Assembly: GCA_902492105.1 (NCBI GenBank)
Contig: CABUKD010000001.1
Location: forward strand, 1-64,000
Length of the DNA: 64,000 nt
Direction: 5' to 3'
Origin: an uncultured Clostridium sp.
GTDB taxonomy: Bacteria; Bacillota; Clostridia; TANB77; CAG-508
Shown: piece after piece, positions 1 to 7,592 of the stretch
Numbering within the stretch: position 1 is the first letter of the stretch
Layout: each line of letters starts with the position of its first letter
Position numbers and translations under genes: made by a program
Notes under the pieces: generated by a model
What the model was told of the DNA's origin: nothing
Database searches by the model: none
The model's input: only the letters and a program-made list of their open reading frames with translations

Positions 1-54
1 TTTTAATATCAAAGGTTATCAGTCTTTTACTCTTTCATAACTGTCAAATTTGGG

Positions 55-83
55 ATTATACTATATTATATTCAATATTTCAA
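55..83 (-). promoter_or_regulatory. Leftward promoter for a gene beyond the left edge
   Basis: Read on the minus strand there is a -35 TTGAAA (78-83), a 17-base spacer and a perfect -10 TATAAT (55-60). It points out of the window, so the gene it serves is not visible. It is divergent from the promoter of the small gene at 208. Confidence 0.55.
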
Positions 84-128
84 TACTTTTTATTCGTCTT
101 TTACAATTTTTTACAGTTTTCCCTACAC

Positions 129-158
129 TTGACTAACTTAACATAAAAGTGGTATAAT
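129..158 (+). promoter_or_regulatory. Promoter of the small orphan gene
   Basis: TTGACT at 129-134 and TATAAT at 153-158 are separated by 18 bases, about 50 bases before the start codon at 208. A clear AAGGAG site follows at about 192-197. Together they show that the short gene downstream is really expressed. Confidence 0.7.
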
Positions 159-207
159 CTTTACATAGTCTAATACGACTTATTTTAAGTAAAGGAGATA
201 ATTAGGT

Positions 208-480
208 ATGGAAGAAAAACGGATTACTTTAACATTGGCTTCTCACGGAATCGTTTCTGTGGCGGAGGTTGATACTCCTATGGAGTATATCCTCAAATTT
301 ACCGTTTCGGAAGAAGTATATGCTACTCTTCATCCCATTTTTATGGGACTGGGAGCTGATTTTTCTTCTGAAGACTACCTGCTTTATCAGTTTGGTGACA
401 AAGAAAACCCGAGTGGCGATCCGGAAGGAACCATTGCTATGGTTCTGGAAAGAATTGCACATCTAGTACCCGAAGCATAG
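208..480 (+). CDS. Small hypothetical protein with atypical codon use
   Basis: This is a 90-residue protein that I do not recognise. It has no signal peptide or membrane segment and looks like a small acidic cytosolic protein. Support for it as a gene is good: a sigma-A type promoter, a ribosome binding site and its own terminator. Its codon use differs from its neighbours, with CTC, GCG, ACC, CTG, CCG and a CGG at codon 5, all rare elsewhere in the window. CGG is where four other genes here shift frame. Here a +1 shift would stop after three codons, so the codon must be read in frame or acts as a block. It may be a recent acquisition or a gene under different selection. Function is unknown. 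Confidence 0.65.
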   Translation: MEEKRITLTLASHGIVSVAEVDTPMEYILKFTVSEEVYATLHPIFMGLGADFSSEDYLLYQFGDKENPSGDPEGTIAMVLERIAHLVPEA

Positions 481-554
481 TAAAATTTTTTTGATTGATA
501 CCAACTATTAACCGATATCTCCTAGCACTTAGGCTAAATAATTTAACTTAAGGA

Positions 555-618
555 AAGAGGTTTTCTAGTTTTTATTATCTACTTAAAAAGTAGTAATAAA
601 AAATTTAGAAAACCTCTT
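555..618 (+). terminator. Rho-independent terminator after the small gene
   Basis: A 13-bp outer stem (555-567 with 606-618) encloses a second hairpin built on ctact/agtag and is followed by a T-rich run. It ends the transcript of the 208-480 gene. Apart from this hairpin, 481-716 holds only AT-rich sequence between two converging genes. Confidence 0.7.
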
Positions 619-716
619 CTTATTTTTTAGTTTTTAATTTTTATTTTTTAATTTTAAATCCTAATTTACCTAATCTTGCTTTACCTTTTAAACACAAAAT
701 TCTATTTTAGATAGGC

Positions 717-2627
717 CTATTGTTCAAAATTTTCTACTTCTTTTTGCACTTTTGCTATAAAGTCTTGTAATTGCATTTGACCAATATCTCCATCTTTTCT
801 AGAACGTACTCCTACTGCATTTGCTTCTACTTCTTTATCTCCTAATATTAGCATGTATGGAATTTTTTGAAGTTGTGCTTCACGGATTTTGTATCCTATT
901 TTTTCTTGTCTGTCATCTAATTCTACACGAATACCATTTTTTTCTAATTCTGCTTTTAGTTTTTCTGCATATTGTTTATGGCTATCTGCAATTGGTAATA
1001 ATTTTACTTGTACTGGTGCAATCCAAGTTGGAAATGCACCTGCATAATGTTCTATTAAAATACCAATAAATCTTTCTATACTTCCAAAAACTACTCTATG
1101 AAGCATAACTGGTCTATGTTTTTCTCCGTCTTCACCAATATAGGTTAAGTCAAATCTTTCTGGCATTTGGAAATCTAATTGGATGGTTCCACATTGCCAA
1201 TCTCTTCCTAAGCAGTCTTTAATATGGAAGTCAATTTTAGGACCATAGAAAGCTCCATCTCCTTCATTTAATTGATATTCCATGCCTTGGTCTTCTAATG
1301 CTTTCTTTAAAGCATTTTCTGCCATGTTCCAATCTTCATCAGAACCCATAGAATCTTCTGGTCTAGTAGATAATTCTACTGTATAACTAAATCCAAAAAT
1401 GCTATAAACTTCATTAATTAAATGCATTAAGTTTACAATTTCAGATTCAATTTGGTCTGGTAAACAGAAAATATGAGCATCATCTTGTGTAAAACATCTA
1501 ACTCTAAATAACCCATTTAATTGACCAGATTTTTCGTGTCTATGAACTAAACCAAGCTCTCCTAAACGAATTGGAAATTCTTTATAAGAATGCATTTTAC
1601 TTTTATAAACTAACATTCCACCTGGGCAGTTCATTGGTTTTAAAGCATAGTCTTGTTCATCTATTTTAGTAGTATACATGTTATCTTTGTAATGATCCCA
1701 GTGCCCTGAACGGTGCCATAATTCTTCATTTAAAATCATTGGAGTTTTAATTTCTTGGTATCCATTTGCAATATGTTTTTTTCTCCAGAAATCTTCCAAA
1801 ATATTACGAAGTACCATTCCCTTTGGTAAAAAGAATGGGAAACCTGGCCCTTCTGGTAATAGCATAAATAATTCTAATTCTTTTCCTAATTTTTTATGAT
1901 CTCTTTTCTTTGCTTCTTCAAGCATATTTAAGTATTCTTCTAACATACTTGCTTTAGGGAAAGAAATACCATAGATTCTTTGAAGAGTTTGTTTTGTTTC
2001 GTCCCCTCTCCAATAAGAAGATGATGAACTTAGTAATTTAAATGCTTTAATACCACCAGTACTCATAATATGAGGACCTGCACAAAGTTCTTTAAACTCT
2101 CCTTGGTCATAAAAACTAATTTCTTCTCCTTCTGGTAGTTCTTCAATTAATTCTACTTTGTATGGTTCTTTTCTATCTTTCATTAATTGAATAGCTTCTT
2201 TTCTTGGAAGAGTATATCTAGTAATTGCAAGATTTTCTTTAATAATCTTCTTCATCTCTTCTTCTATTTTAGCAATTTCTTCCTCTGTAAAAGGTTTTTC
2301 TACATCAAAATCATAATAAAAACCATTGGCAATAGAAGGACCTATAGTTAATTTTACACTATCTCCATAAATTCTTTTAATAGCCTGTGCCATAATATGA
2401 GAAGTAGTATGCCAATATGTTTTTTTACCATCTTCATCATCAAAAGTTAAAATCTCTAACTTACAATCTTTTTGTAGCTCGGTACGTAAGTCTTTTACTT
2501 CTCCATCTACTTTGCCAGCCATAGCATTTCTAGCTAGCCCTTCACTAATTTGTTTTGCAACTTCTAAAATAGAGCTACCTTCTTTTACCTCTATTTTAGA
2601 ACCATCTTTTAATTCTACTTTTATCAT
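717..2627 (-). CDS. thrS: Threonyl-tRNA synthetase
   Basis: This class II synthetase charges tRNA-Thr in the cytoplasm. Of about 636 residues, the first 60 form the TGS domain. The editing domain follows with its HTTSH and CAGPH motifs, then the catalytic core with the zinc-binding Cys (MNCPGG) and an anticodon-binding domain at the end. The start is placed at 2627, five bases after GGAGG; the frame is open further upstream to 2687, but that stretch is made of a REP-like repeat. Expression is controlled by a T-box leader (2720-2964) and a strong promoter. No gene is coupled to it. The identification is secure. Confidence 0.97.
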   Translation of the reverse strand: MIKVELKDGSKIEVKEGSSILEVAKQISEGLARNAMAGKVDGEVKDLRTELQKDCKLEILTFDDEDGKKTYWHTTSHIMAQAIKRIYGDSVKLTIGPSIANGFYYDFDVEKPFTEEEIAKIEEEMKKIIKENLAITRYTLPRKEAIQLMKDRKEPYKVELIEELPEGEEISFYDQGEFKELCAGPHIMSTGGIKAFKLLSSSSSYWRGDETKQTLQRIYGISFPKASMLEEYLNMLEEAKKRDHKKLGKELELFMLLPEGPGFPFFLPKGMVLRNILEDFWRKKHIANGYQEIKTPMILNEELWHRSGHWDHYKDNMYTTKIDEQDYALKPMNCPGGMLVYKSKMHSYKEFPIRLGELGLVHRHEKSGQLNGLFRVRCFTQDDAHIFCLPDQIESEIVNLMHLINEVYSIFGFSYTVELSTRPEDSMGSDEDWNMAENALKKALEDQGMEYQLNEGDGAFYGPKIDFHIKDCLGRDWQCGTIQLDFQMPERFDLTYIGEDGEKHRPVMLHRVVFGSIERFIGILIEHYAGAFPTWIAPVQVKLLPIADSHKQYAEKLKAELEKNGIRVELDDRQEKIGYKIREAQLQKIPYMLILGDKEVEANAVGVRSRKDGDIGQMQLQDFIAKVQKEVENFEQ

Positions 2628-2643
2628 GTTTTCCTCCTTCTTC

Positions 2644-2690
2644 TGGGGACGGTTCTCAGTGGCCCCTAAAGGGGTCACTTGGGACACTTC
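2644..2690. repeat. REP-like palindrome inside the thrS leader
   Basis: The core is GTGGCCCC-TAAA-GGGGTCAC, flanked by GGGGACGGTTCT and GGGACAC. Its reverse complement matches the copy at 25180-25225 along about 44 bases with few differences. It sits between the T-box terminator and the thrS ribosome binding site, so it is transcribed in the mRNA leader and could fold just upstream of the start. Confidence 0.6.
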
Positions 2691-2719
2691 ATAACAACTA
2701 AAATGTATTGTATCCCTTT

Positions 2720-2964
2720 AACAATAAAAATACTCCTAAAATATATTTTCCATATATTTTAGGAGTGCTTTTATAACACGGTTCCATCCCTTAAATTTAC
2801 TTAATTACTTCTTTAACGCAGAAATACGTCTAGTTTTTGCTAGAAACAATGAGGTAGTTTTTCAAATCCGTTTATTTAGACTAGCTTTCAGCCTATGACT
2901 AATCTTCTCTTTTAACAACCTTGATTTTACTTTGTCTCATTTTTGTCTTTTTCTTTATCACTTA
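2720..2964 (-). promoter_or_regulatory. T-box riboswitch of thrS
   Basis: On the minus strand the T-box core GGATGGAACCGTG lies at about 2776-2790. A strong terminator hairpin follows, with arms about 2730-2745 and 2752-2767 built on ACTCCTAAAATATA and ending in a T run. Upstream are an AGAGA-type stem I and a candidate specifier with the threonine codon ACC (about 2855). Uncharged tRNA-Thr would bind and stabilise the antiterminator, turning thrS on when threonine or the synthetase is limiting. The class is established; the exact specifier is my reading. Confidence 0.85.
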
Positions 2965-2970
2965 AAATGA

Positions 2971-2999
2971 ATTATACTCTTTTTTTGAGCAGTAGTCAA
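2971..2999 (-). promoter_or_regulatory. thrS promoter
   Basis: TTGACT (2994-2999) and TATAAT (2971-2976) on the minus strand are separated by exactly 17 bases. The promoter lies just upstream of the T-box leader. Confidence 0.8.
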
Positions 3000-3128
3000 G
3001 AAATTTAAAAAATTTTTACATTTTTTTTGCTTTTAAATAGCTTTTTCTCGGTAACTAGAAGTTACTTTTTCTAAATAGAATTTATTTTTACAATTGACCA
3101 AAAATCATGAAAGAAATGTAATAATGTC

Positions 3129-3401
3129 TTAAGTAAAGAAATGAGAAAATGTCCCAAAAATTTCAAAATAATTGCTTCTTACTTTTCCATATAGCATAAC
3201 TAAATCCCATTTTTTTAAATTTCTATAAATATAGTCTGCTACATCATCATATGCTCTTGCATAAATAATGTTATTATCCTTTTCTATAATAAGTTTCACA
3301 ATAGATGTATGTTTTCTACTAATGCTTTTTTCTTTTGTATTATAAATAAATTCTAATTTTATTTCATTTTTTATATTTCCACCTATAAATCCAATATTCA
3401 T
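3129..3401 (-). CDS. SSB-like OB-fold protein downstream of the DGR template
   Basis: The protein has 90 residues, with the start at 3401 chosen because GGGAG lies eight bases before it. The pattern resembles a bacterial single-strand DNA-binding protein: a first strand beginning MNIGFIGGNI, a middle ARAYDDVADYI segment and then KKWDLVMLYGKVRS, which parallels the usual LKKGDLVAVEGRLQT strand-helix-strand. It lacks the long acidic C-terminal tail of housekeeping SSB, so it would be a small OB-fold domain alone. It follows the DGR template repeat by about 290 bases on the same strand and could share its transcript. A role in handling template cDNA is my inference. Confidence 0.6.
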   Translation of the reverse strand: MNIGFIGGNIKNEIKLEFIYNTKEKSISRKHTSIVKLIIEKDNNIIYARAYDDVADYIYRNLKKWDLVMLYGKVRSNYFEIFGTFSHFFT

Positions 3402-3687
3402 AAGTTTTTCTCCCATTCTTAATAACATAAAAGTAATACATTCAGCATAATCTATACTCGATTTTCTTTTTATAATATAAAACCAAACATTTCATAACTT
3501 ACTAATATTACTTTTATTGATACATTTTTACCTACTTACCATATTTTTGTATTAATTTCATCATGTACCTTATCATTACTGTATATAATGCCAATTAATA
3601 TGATTTTTTGGAAGGAATAAATCTCTTTAATACTAATACTATCACTGAATATATTCCGTAAAATATATTATCTGGAAATTGTATTAG

Positions 3688-3827
3688 AGTGTGGGTCTGG
3701 TGGAGATGTTGGAATTGTTGTCGTTGTTCGGATTGTTGTTGTTGCGGTTGGAAGCTGGATTGTTAGAGCCGGAATTGTTGTAATTGCCACCACGATTAAC
3801 ACGATTGTTGGTGTTGTTGGCCTTTTG
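3688..3827 (-). repeat. DGR template repeat (TR)
   Basis: These 140 bases align without gaps to the 3' end of the target gene (5989-6128; offset 2301). In coding sense the TR is packed with AAC/AAT (Asn) codons, as usual for DGR templates. Of 54 adenines (T on the plus strand), 24 differ in the variable repeat; of 86 other bases only one differs (G at 3738). This adenine-specific pattern is the signature of mutagenic retrohoming. The repeat lies 100 bases downstream of the reverse transcriptase gene and is probably read through from it. The rest of 3402-3928 is AT-rich with no gene. Confidence 0.97.
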
Positions 3828-3928
3828 ATTTATCCCTAATTCTTTATTTAATTTTATTATTATTGTAATTTGTATTTTTTATTTTAATTTGTAATTTTAC
3901 TATTGTTTCATACTAAATTTATATCACT

Positions 3929-4969
3929 TTACTCTATATAAAATATTTTTTTCGTCAAATTATAGATATTGGCATAATGAATATACCCCATATGTCCTGC
4001 TAAATACTTTTTAGCTTCTTTGCTACTTATTTTTCCACTTTTTATATTGTATTTTAATTCTTTTACTTTTTTCTTAAGTTTTCTTTTTCCCTTATCTCGT
4101 ATTTTTAGCCTATATTCATTAATTTTATATCCACAAAAATTCACTCCTTGTTTGCTTTTAAATATTTGTGTTTTTTCATTAAGTTCTAGTTCTAAATGGA
4201 ATTTTAAGAACTTCTTAATATTTTTTAAATATGTTTTAGCTTCTTTTTTTGTTTTTGCAAATAATACCATATCATCGAGATAACGAAAGTAATACTTCAC
4301 TTTCAAACTATGCTTTATATATTGATCCAATTCATTTAAATAGATATTAGCAAAAGTTTGAGATGTATAATTTCCTATTGGTAAACCTTTTCTTTTACCT
4401 AATTGGTTTTCTAATTCTTCTTTTGTGCAGTTTGAATAAATAATTTCTTGTAATAACCATAATAGCTTTTTATCTGTTATTTTTCTTTTTAATATTTGAA
4501 ACAAAATATCTTTATCAATATGATCAAAATATTTTCTAATATCCATTTTTAAAATATAATAATTATCCCAAATTCTTTTACAATGTTTCATTGTGTTTTG
4601 TACATCAATGCATGCTTTATGCATTCCTCTATTTTTAATGCAAGCATAGGTATGAAATATAAAGCTTTTTTCGAAATACTGTTTTAAAAAATTATCTACT
4701 ACCCATCTATGTACAATTCTATCTATATATCTGCTTTTTTCTATTCTTCTTAATTTTGGTTCTGTTACATAAAAGGTAGTATATCCACCATGCCTATAAC
4801 TTCCTGTTTTTAATTGTTCATAAAGCCACATAATATATTCTTCTTGTTTTAAGTTAAATAAGATAATTTCTTTTCTATAGCCTTTACCTTTTCTACTTAA
4901 CTTATGGGCTTGCATTAGATTTTCATAATTCAGCTTTTTGTCATATTCATTTTTTATTTTTCTTGCCAT
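3929..4969 (-). CDS. DGR reverse transcriptase
   Basis: This 346-residue reverse transcriptase copies the template repeat RNA into adenine-mutagenised cDNA. Visible motifs: motif A KMDIRKYFD (Asp143), motif B LPIGNYTSQ (about 197-204, the SQ form typical of the DGR clade rather than group II introns), the catalytic YLDD (230-233) and the NFCGYK primer-grip region. There is no maturase or endonuclease domain. Its first 23 bases overlap the end of avd, which implies coupled translation. The length is normal for the family (about 330-400) and all catalytic aspartates are present, so it should be active. Confidence 0.96.
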   Translation of the reverse strand: MARKIKNEYDKKLNYENLMQAHKLSRKGKGYRKEIILFNLKQEEYIMWLYEQLKTGSYRHGGYTTFYVTEPKLRRIEKSRYIDRIVHRWVVDNFLKQYFEKSFIFHTYACIKNRGMHKACIDVQNTMKHCKRIWDNYYILKMDIRKYFDHIDKDILFQILKRKITDKKLLWLLQEIIYSNCTKEELENQLGKRKGLPIGNYTSQTFANIYLNELDQYIKHSLKVKYYFRYLDDMVLFAKTKKEAKTYLKNIKKFLKFHLELELNEKTQIFKSKQGVNFCGYKINEYRLKIRDKGKRKLKKKVKELKYNIKSGKISSKEAKKYLAGHMGYIHYANIYNLTKKIFYIE

Positions 4970-5306
4970 AATATTTAATAAGTCCTCCTACTAGTTTTCC
5001 TATTTCAGAAATGTATGACATAGCTATATTAAATTTTTTCTCATCTATCCATCTATTTTTTACCATCAGTCTTAAGAATATCCTTTGGCAATTTAGCTCT
5101 ACATCTATTTTGTCTATATAATATAGCCTTTTGCTTTCATCTATTTTTACAATATACATTACATTTTTTAGCATTTCATACATGGATACCTTATATTCAT
5201 TACCTATACTAAATTTTTCTGTTCTTGGTAATTTTATTAGTAGATTTAGCATGTATTCTATATATGTTTCTACTTTTGGTATTAATAATAATCCTTGTTC
5301 TTCCAT
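4947..5306 (-). CDS. avd: DGR accessory variability determinant (Avd)
   Basis: The 119-residue, mainly helical protein fits the Avd four-helix bundle, the pentameric partner that binds the DGR reverse transcriptase and template RNA. Typical family segments are LPRTEKFSIGNEYK, the YEMLKNV helix, ELNCQRIFLRL and the C-terminal GGLIKYY. The basic tail (KKNKK) suits RNA binding. It overlaps the reverse transcriptase gene and follows the MutS-like gene by 23 bases, so all three form one operon. The assignment rests on family patterns plus position. Confidence 0.92.
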   Translation of the reverse strand: MEEQGLLLIPKVETYIEYMLNLLIKLPRTEKFSIGNEYKVSMYEMLKNVMYIVKIDESKRLYYIDKIDVELNCQRIFLRLMVKNRWIDEKKFNIAMSYISEIGKLVGGLIKYYGKKNKK

Positions 5307-5329
5307 TGTTTTTTATACCATTGTATATT

Positions 5330-5746
5330 TTATAAATTTTTTATTTTTGCTATTTTTTCGTCTATTAAGTTATGATTTTGTTTAACATTCCAAGAACATT
5401 TTGCACAATTAAAACATTTTCTACTTTCTGCTACTGGTGATAATATAATTCTTTTTAAAAGTTCATATCTCCTTTCTCTATTTTCTTTTTTGGGATAATA
5501 TTCATAAATTGCTACAGATATATTTTTTGCTATTATTTTTCTTATAAATTTATCAATTTTTGCAACTGGTATTGCACACTTACATATATTTTTAGAAATA
5601 CATATATTATTTAATCCAAATTGTTCTCGTAGTAATACTGCATCTTTTCCTACTCCATAAAAGAAAATTCCGCAACGTATTAATACCAAATAGTCAATAT
5701 TTTCTGGCTTATTTTGTATTTCTTCCACAATTTTTAAAAACTTCAT
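5330..5746 (-). CDS. MutS domain I-like DGR accessory protein
   Basis: The start at 5746 follows AAAGGAG by eight bases; the open frame further upstream only runs through hairpins. The 138-residue product matches the mismatch-recognition domain I of MutS: LVLIRCGIFFYGVGKDAVLL parallels the GDFYExFxxDA block, and CAIPVAKIDKFIRKIIAKN.SVAIYEY parallels GVPxHxxxxYxxxLxxxGxxVAICEQ. The mismatch-stacking Phe appears kept (Phe28), but the Glu of the Phe-x-Glu motif is replaced by Tyr30. Nothing matches the MutS lever, clamp or ATPase domains. A CFNCAKC cluster (111-117) near the end is not a MutS feature and may bind metal. As I recall, MutS-like genes have been listed as accessory genes in DGR surveys. 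The exact role is unknown. Confidence 0.72.
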   Translation of the reverse strand: MKFLKIVEEIQNKPENIDYLVLIRCGIFFYGVGKDAVLLREQFGLNNICISKNICKCAIPVAKIDKFIRKIIAKNISVAIYEYYPKKENRERRYELLKRIILSPVAESRKCFNCAKCSWNVKQNHNLIDEKIAKIKNL

Positions 5747-5768
5747 GATTTTCTCCTTTCCTTGTGTT

Positions 5769-5915
5769 GTATATATTTTTTGACAAAAAAATATATACCA
5801 CGCAAGTGGTATACCACGCAAGTTAATACTTTCTTGTGGCATTTTGCCTTTGGGCAAATGCCAACAAGTAAAGTATTGATTACGTGGTACTCCCACATGG
5901 GGAGTACACGCAATC
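5769..5915 (-). other. Block of four consecutive hairpins between target gene and DGR operon
   Basis: There are four stems in a row: 5769-5781 with 5786-5798 (13 bp, A/T); 5795-5801 with 5806-5812 (7 bp with a four-base loop); 5825-5877 (long stem on AATACTTT/AAAGTATT with small bulges); and 5878-5915 (9 bp plus 7 bp with one bulge). In the last, position 5882/5911 is an A-C mismatch on the plus strand but a G-U wobble on the minus strand, so the minus-strand RNA is the better folder. It is the leader of the mutS-like/avd/RT operon. The most AT-rich hairpin could act as a terminator or attenuator. Function is inferred. Confidence 0.6.
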
Positions 5916-5963
5916 CGTTTGTTCTAATTTTTACCCTTTAGTCAAGCATTATGTTAACTTATC

Positions 5964-5988
5964 CACTACTCAGTGTTACATTATGTAA
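5964..5988. promoter_or_regulatory. Small palindromes flanking the DGR homing site
   Basis: Just beyond the variable repeat are a 13-base odd palindrome (ttacat-t-atgtaa, 5976-5988), which includes the target stop codon, and a 4-bp hairpin with a four-base loop (CACT-actc-AGTG, 5964-5975). In the Bordetella phage DGR a hairpin just after the VR helps target recognition. These are much weaker and only placed suggestively. Confidence 0.35.
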
Positions 5989-7235
5989 AGTGTGGGTCTG
6001 GTGGAGAAGTAGGAATCGCTGCCGTAGGACGGACTGCGAGTGGAGCGGTAGGAAGCTGGACCGTCAGAGCCGGAATTGTTGTAATTGCCACCACGAAAAA
6101 CACGATTGTTGGTGCTGAAGGCCTCTTGGGTCCATTCCGCACAATTTCCTGCAAAATCATAAATATTATTTGCTTGCCAACTTTCTTTATATCCTGCTGT
6201 TTTCTTTGATCCTGCTCCTTCTTCTGTATTATCACTATAATTTCCCCACCTTGTGGAATCTTCTATATCATATCCTGCTCCTGATAACCAATTACATACT
6301 TCATCCCATTGGTTTCCATATATCATTGTTGTTTTGGCTATGATTTCATTTTCTGCTTTTCCTGTATTATCTACTAGCTTCATGCATGCTGCTTTTAAAT
6401 TATACCAATATTGTGCTGTTATTACTGTTCCGCTTTTTACTACTGTTGGGCTACCTATGGTTCCTGTTAGTTCATATCTTCCTATATAAAAGCCTCCATA
6501 TTTTTCTATACTATCATGGATTTCTTGATATTCATTTACCATCTTTTGTGCAAAATCTTCTGTATCACTTGCTCCTACTATTGTTTGATAGCTTTCAACT
6601 GCATCATAGCTTGTACCACTTCCAACTACCAAATCTGGCTCTCTATAGCTACTTGTATCTCCTGGCTTTCCCATGGTGTAAATACTAGATTTACTGTATA
6701 TATTTGTGGTTACTCCTGTTCCTCCTGATAAGGCTACTGTTTCTTCTGTATACATTTGTGCTAGCCTTTCTGCACTTACTGGTATCCACACAAATTCATT
6801 ATTGGTTCCATCTTGTTTGATTACAAATCCTTCTTCTACTTTTTGTTCTTCTTCTATTGTTGATGCTGTAAATCCGTCTGGTATAGGTACATTTACTGAT
6901 GGTTCATCTTTTGATGGAAATTTTGTTACTTTATCTAAATCCCAGCCTGTTTCTGGATCTATATTTCCATCTTCTCCATCTCCTGTTCCACCATTCATTA
7001 TACTATTTAATTCATTTACTAAATTTTGTATTTCTTCTTGTTCATTAGCAATAGCACCCTCCCATGTGTTTTTTGCTTCTTGTGCTGTTCTTATAATTCC
7101 ATCTTCTCCTAGTAACATATTGATTGTTACTCCTGATAAAATTAAAAGAATTACGATTGTTACTACTAAAGCAATTAAAGTAATACCTATCTCGTCTTTT
7201 CTATATTTTATGCCTGCTTTTTCTCTTCTTTGCAT
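5976..7235 (-). CDS. DGR-diversified surface protein: pilin-like N-terminus with FGE/C-type-lectin fold
   Basis: The product has 419 residues. Near the start, DEIG followed by ITLIALVVTIVILLILSGVTI resembles a prepilin-type signal and hydrophobic helix, though residue 5 of the mature end is Ala instead of Glu. A linker with acidic and glycine-rich stretches follows to about residue 110. The rest is a formylglycine-generating-enzyme-type C-type-lectin fold (NIYDFAGNCAEWT, then RVFRGG). Residues about 370-416 are encoded by the variable repeat, with diversified Asp/Gly/Tyr/Ser positions around the constant SGS and GGNYNN framework. It probably sits at the cell surface and binds changing ligands. 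Its RBS is AAAGGAG, with a leader of about 200 bases. It is the only visible target. Confidence 0.93.
   Translation of the reverse strand: MQRREKAGIKYRKDEIGITLIALVVTIVILLILSGVTINMLLGEDGIIRTAQEAKNTWEGAIANEQEEIQNLVNELNSIMNGGTGDGEDGNIDPETGWDLDKVTKFPSKDEPSVNVPIPDGFTASTIEEEQKVEEGFVIKQDGTNNEFVWIPVSAERLAQMYTEETVALSGGTGVTTNIYSKSSIYTMGKPGDTSSYREPDLVVGSGTSYDAVESYQTIVGASDTEDFAQKMVNEYQEIHDSIEKYGGFYIGRYELTGTIGSPTVVKSGTVITAQYWYNLKAACMKLVDNTGKAENEIIAKTTMIYGNQWDEVCNWLSGAGYDIEDSTRWGNYSDNTEEGAGSKKTAGYKESWQANNIYDFAGNCAEWTQEAFSTNNRVFRGGNYNNSGSDGPASYRSTRSPSYGSDSYFSTRPTLYIM
5989..6128 (-). repeat. DGR variable repeat (VR)
   Basis: This is the gapless partner of the template repeat at 3688-3827. There are 25 substitutions and no indels; 24 fall where the template has adenine in coding sense. 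The run of identity at the coding 3' end (5989-6007, CCACCAGACCCACACT) is the likely initiation-of-mutagenic-homing site. The VR ends 13 bases before the target gene's stop. Confidence 0.96.
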
Positions 7236-7440
7236 TTTTTTCTTTTCTCCTTTCTCATTTGTTTTTATCGTCTACTTTTTCTTTATGCTTAATTTATATT
7301 TTCTCTTAATAATTATTGTTTGTTTAAAGCACATTTTATATATTCTCTTAAATTTATCTTTCTATTTTTTCTGTACTATTTACTTCTTCTTTATTCAAAC
7401 ACTTTAAAAATTTTCTTTAAGAACCTTTAGCTGTATTTGT

Positions 7441-7468
7441 TCTATACTTTAGCATAAAATATATTCAA
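7441..7468 (-). promoter_or_regulatory. Possible promoter of the DGR target gene
   Basis: TTGAAT (7463-7468) and TATAGA (7441-7446) on the minus strand are 16 bases apart, about 200 bases upstream of the target start. The match is moderate. The rest of 7236-7592 is AT-rich leader with nothing else recognisable. Confidence 0.4.
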
Positions 7469-7592
7469 TTTTCAAAGTGCTTGAATTGGTTTTAGTTAAA
7501 CCATTTTTATTTTATACTAACTACTTTCTAATTGCAAGTATTTTTTATAGAATTTTTTCTACAATAAGGTAAAATATTTTTATCTCAAAATT

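Noticed and set aside
3402..3687. A second variable repeat or an extra gene between the SSB-like gene and the TR
   Set aside because: Only AT-rich sequence is seen; no further match to the TR and no open frame with an RBS.
5747..5896. An upstream extension of the MutS-like gene by 50 codons
   Set aside because: It runs through the hairpin block and has no RBS, while a good AAAGGAG precedes the ATG at 5746.
6706..7407. A 233-codon plus-strand open frame
   Set aside because: It is antisense to the DGR target gene, has no RBS and encodes nothing recognisable.
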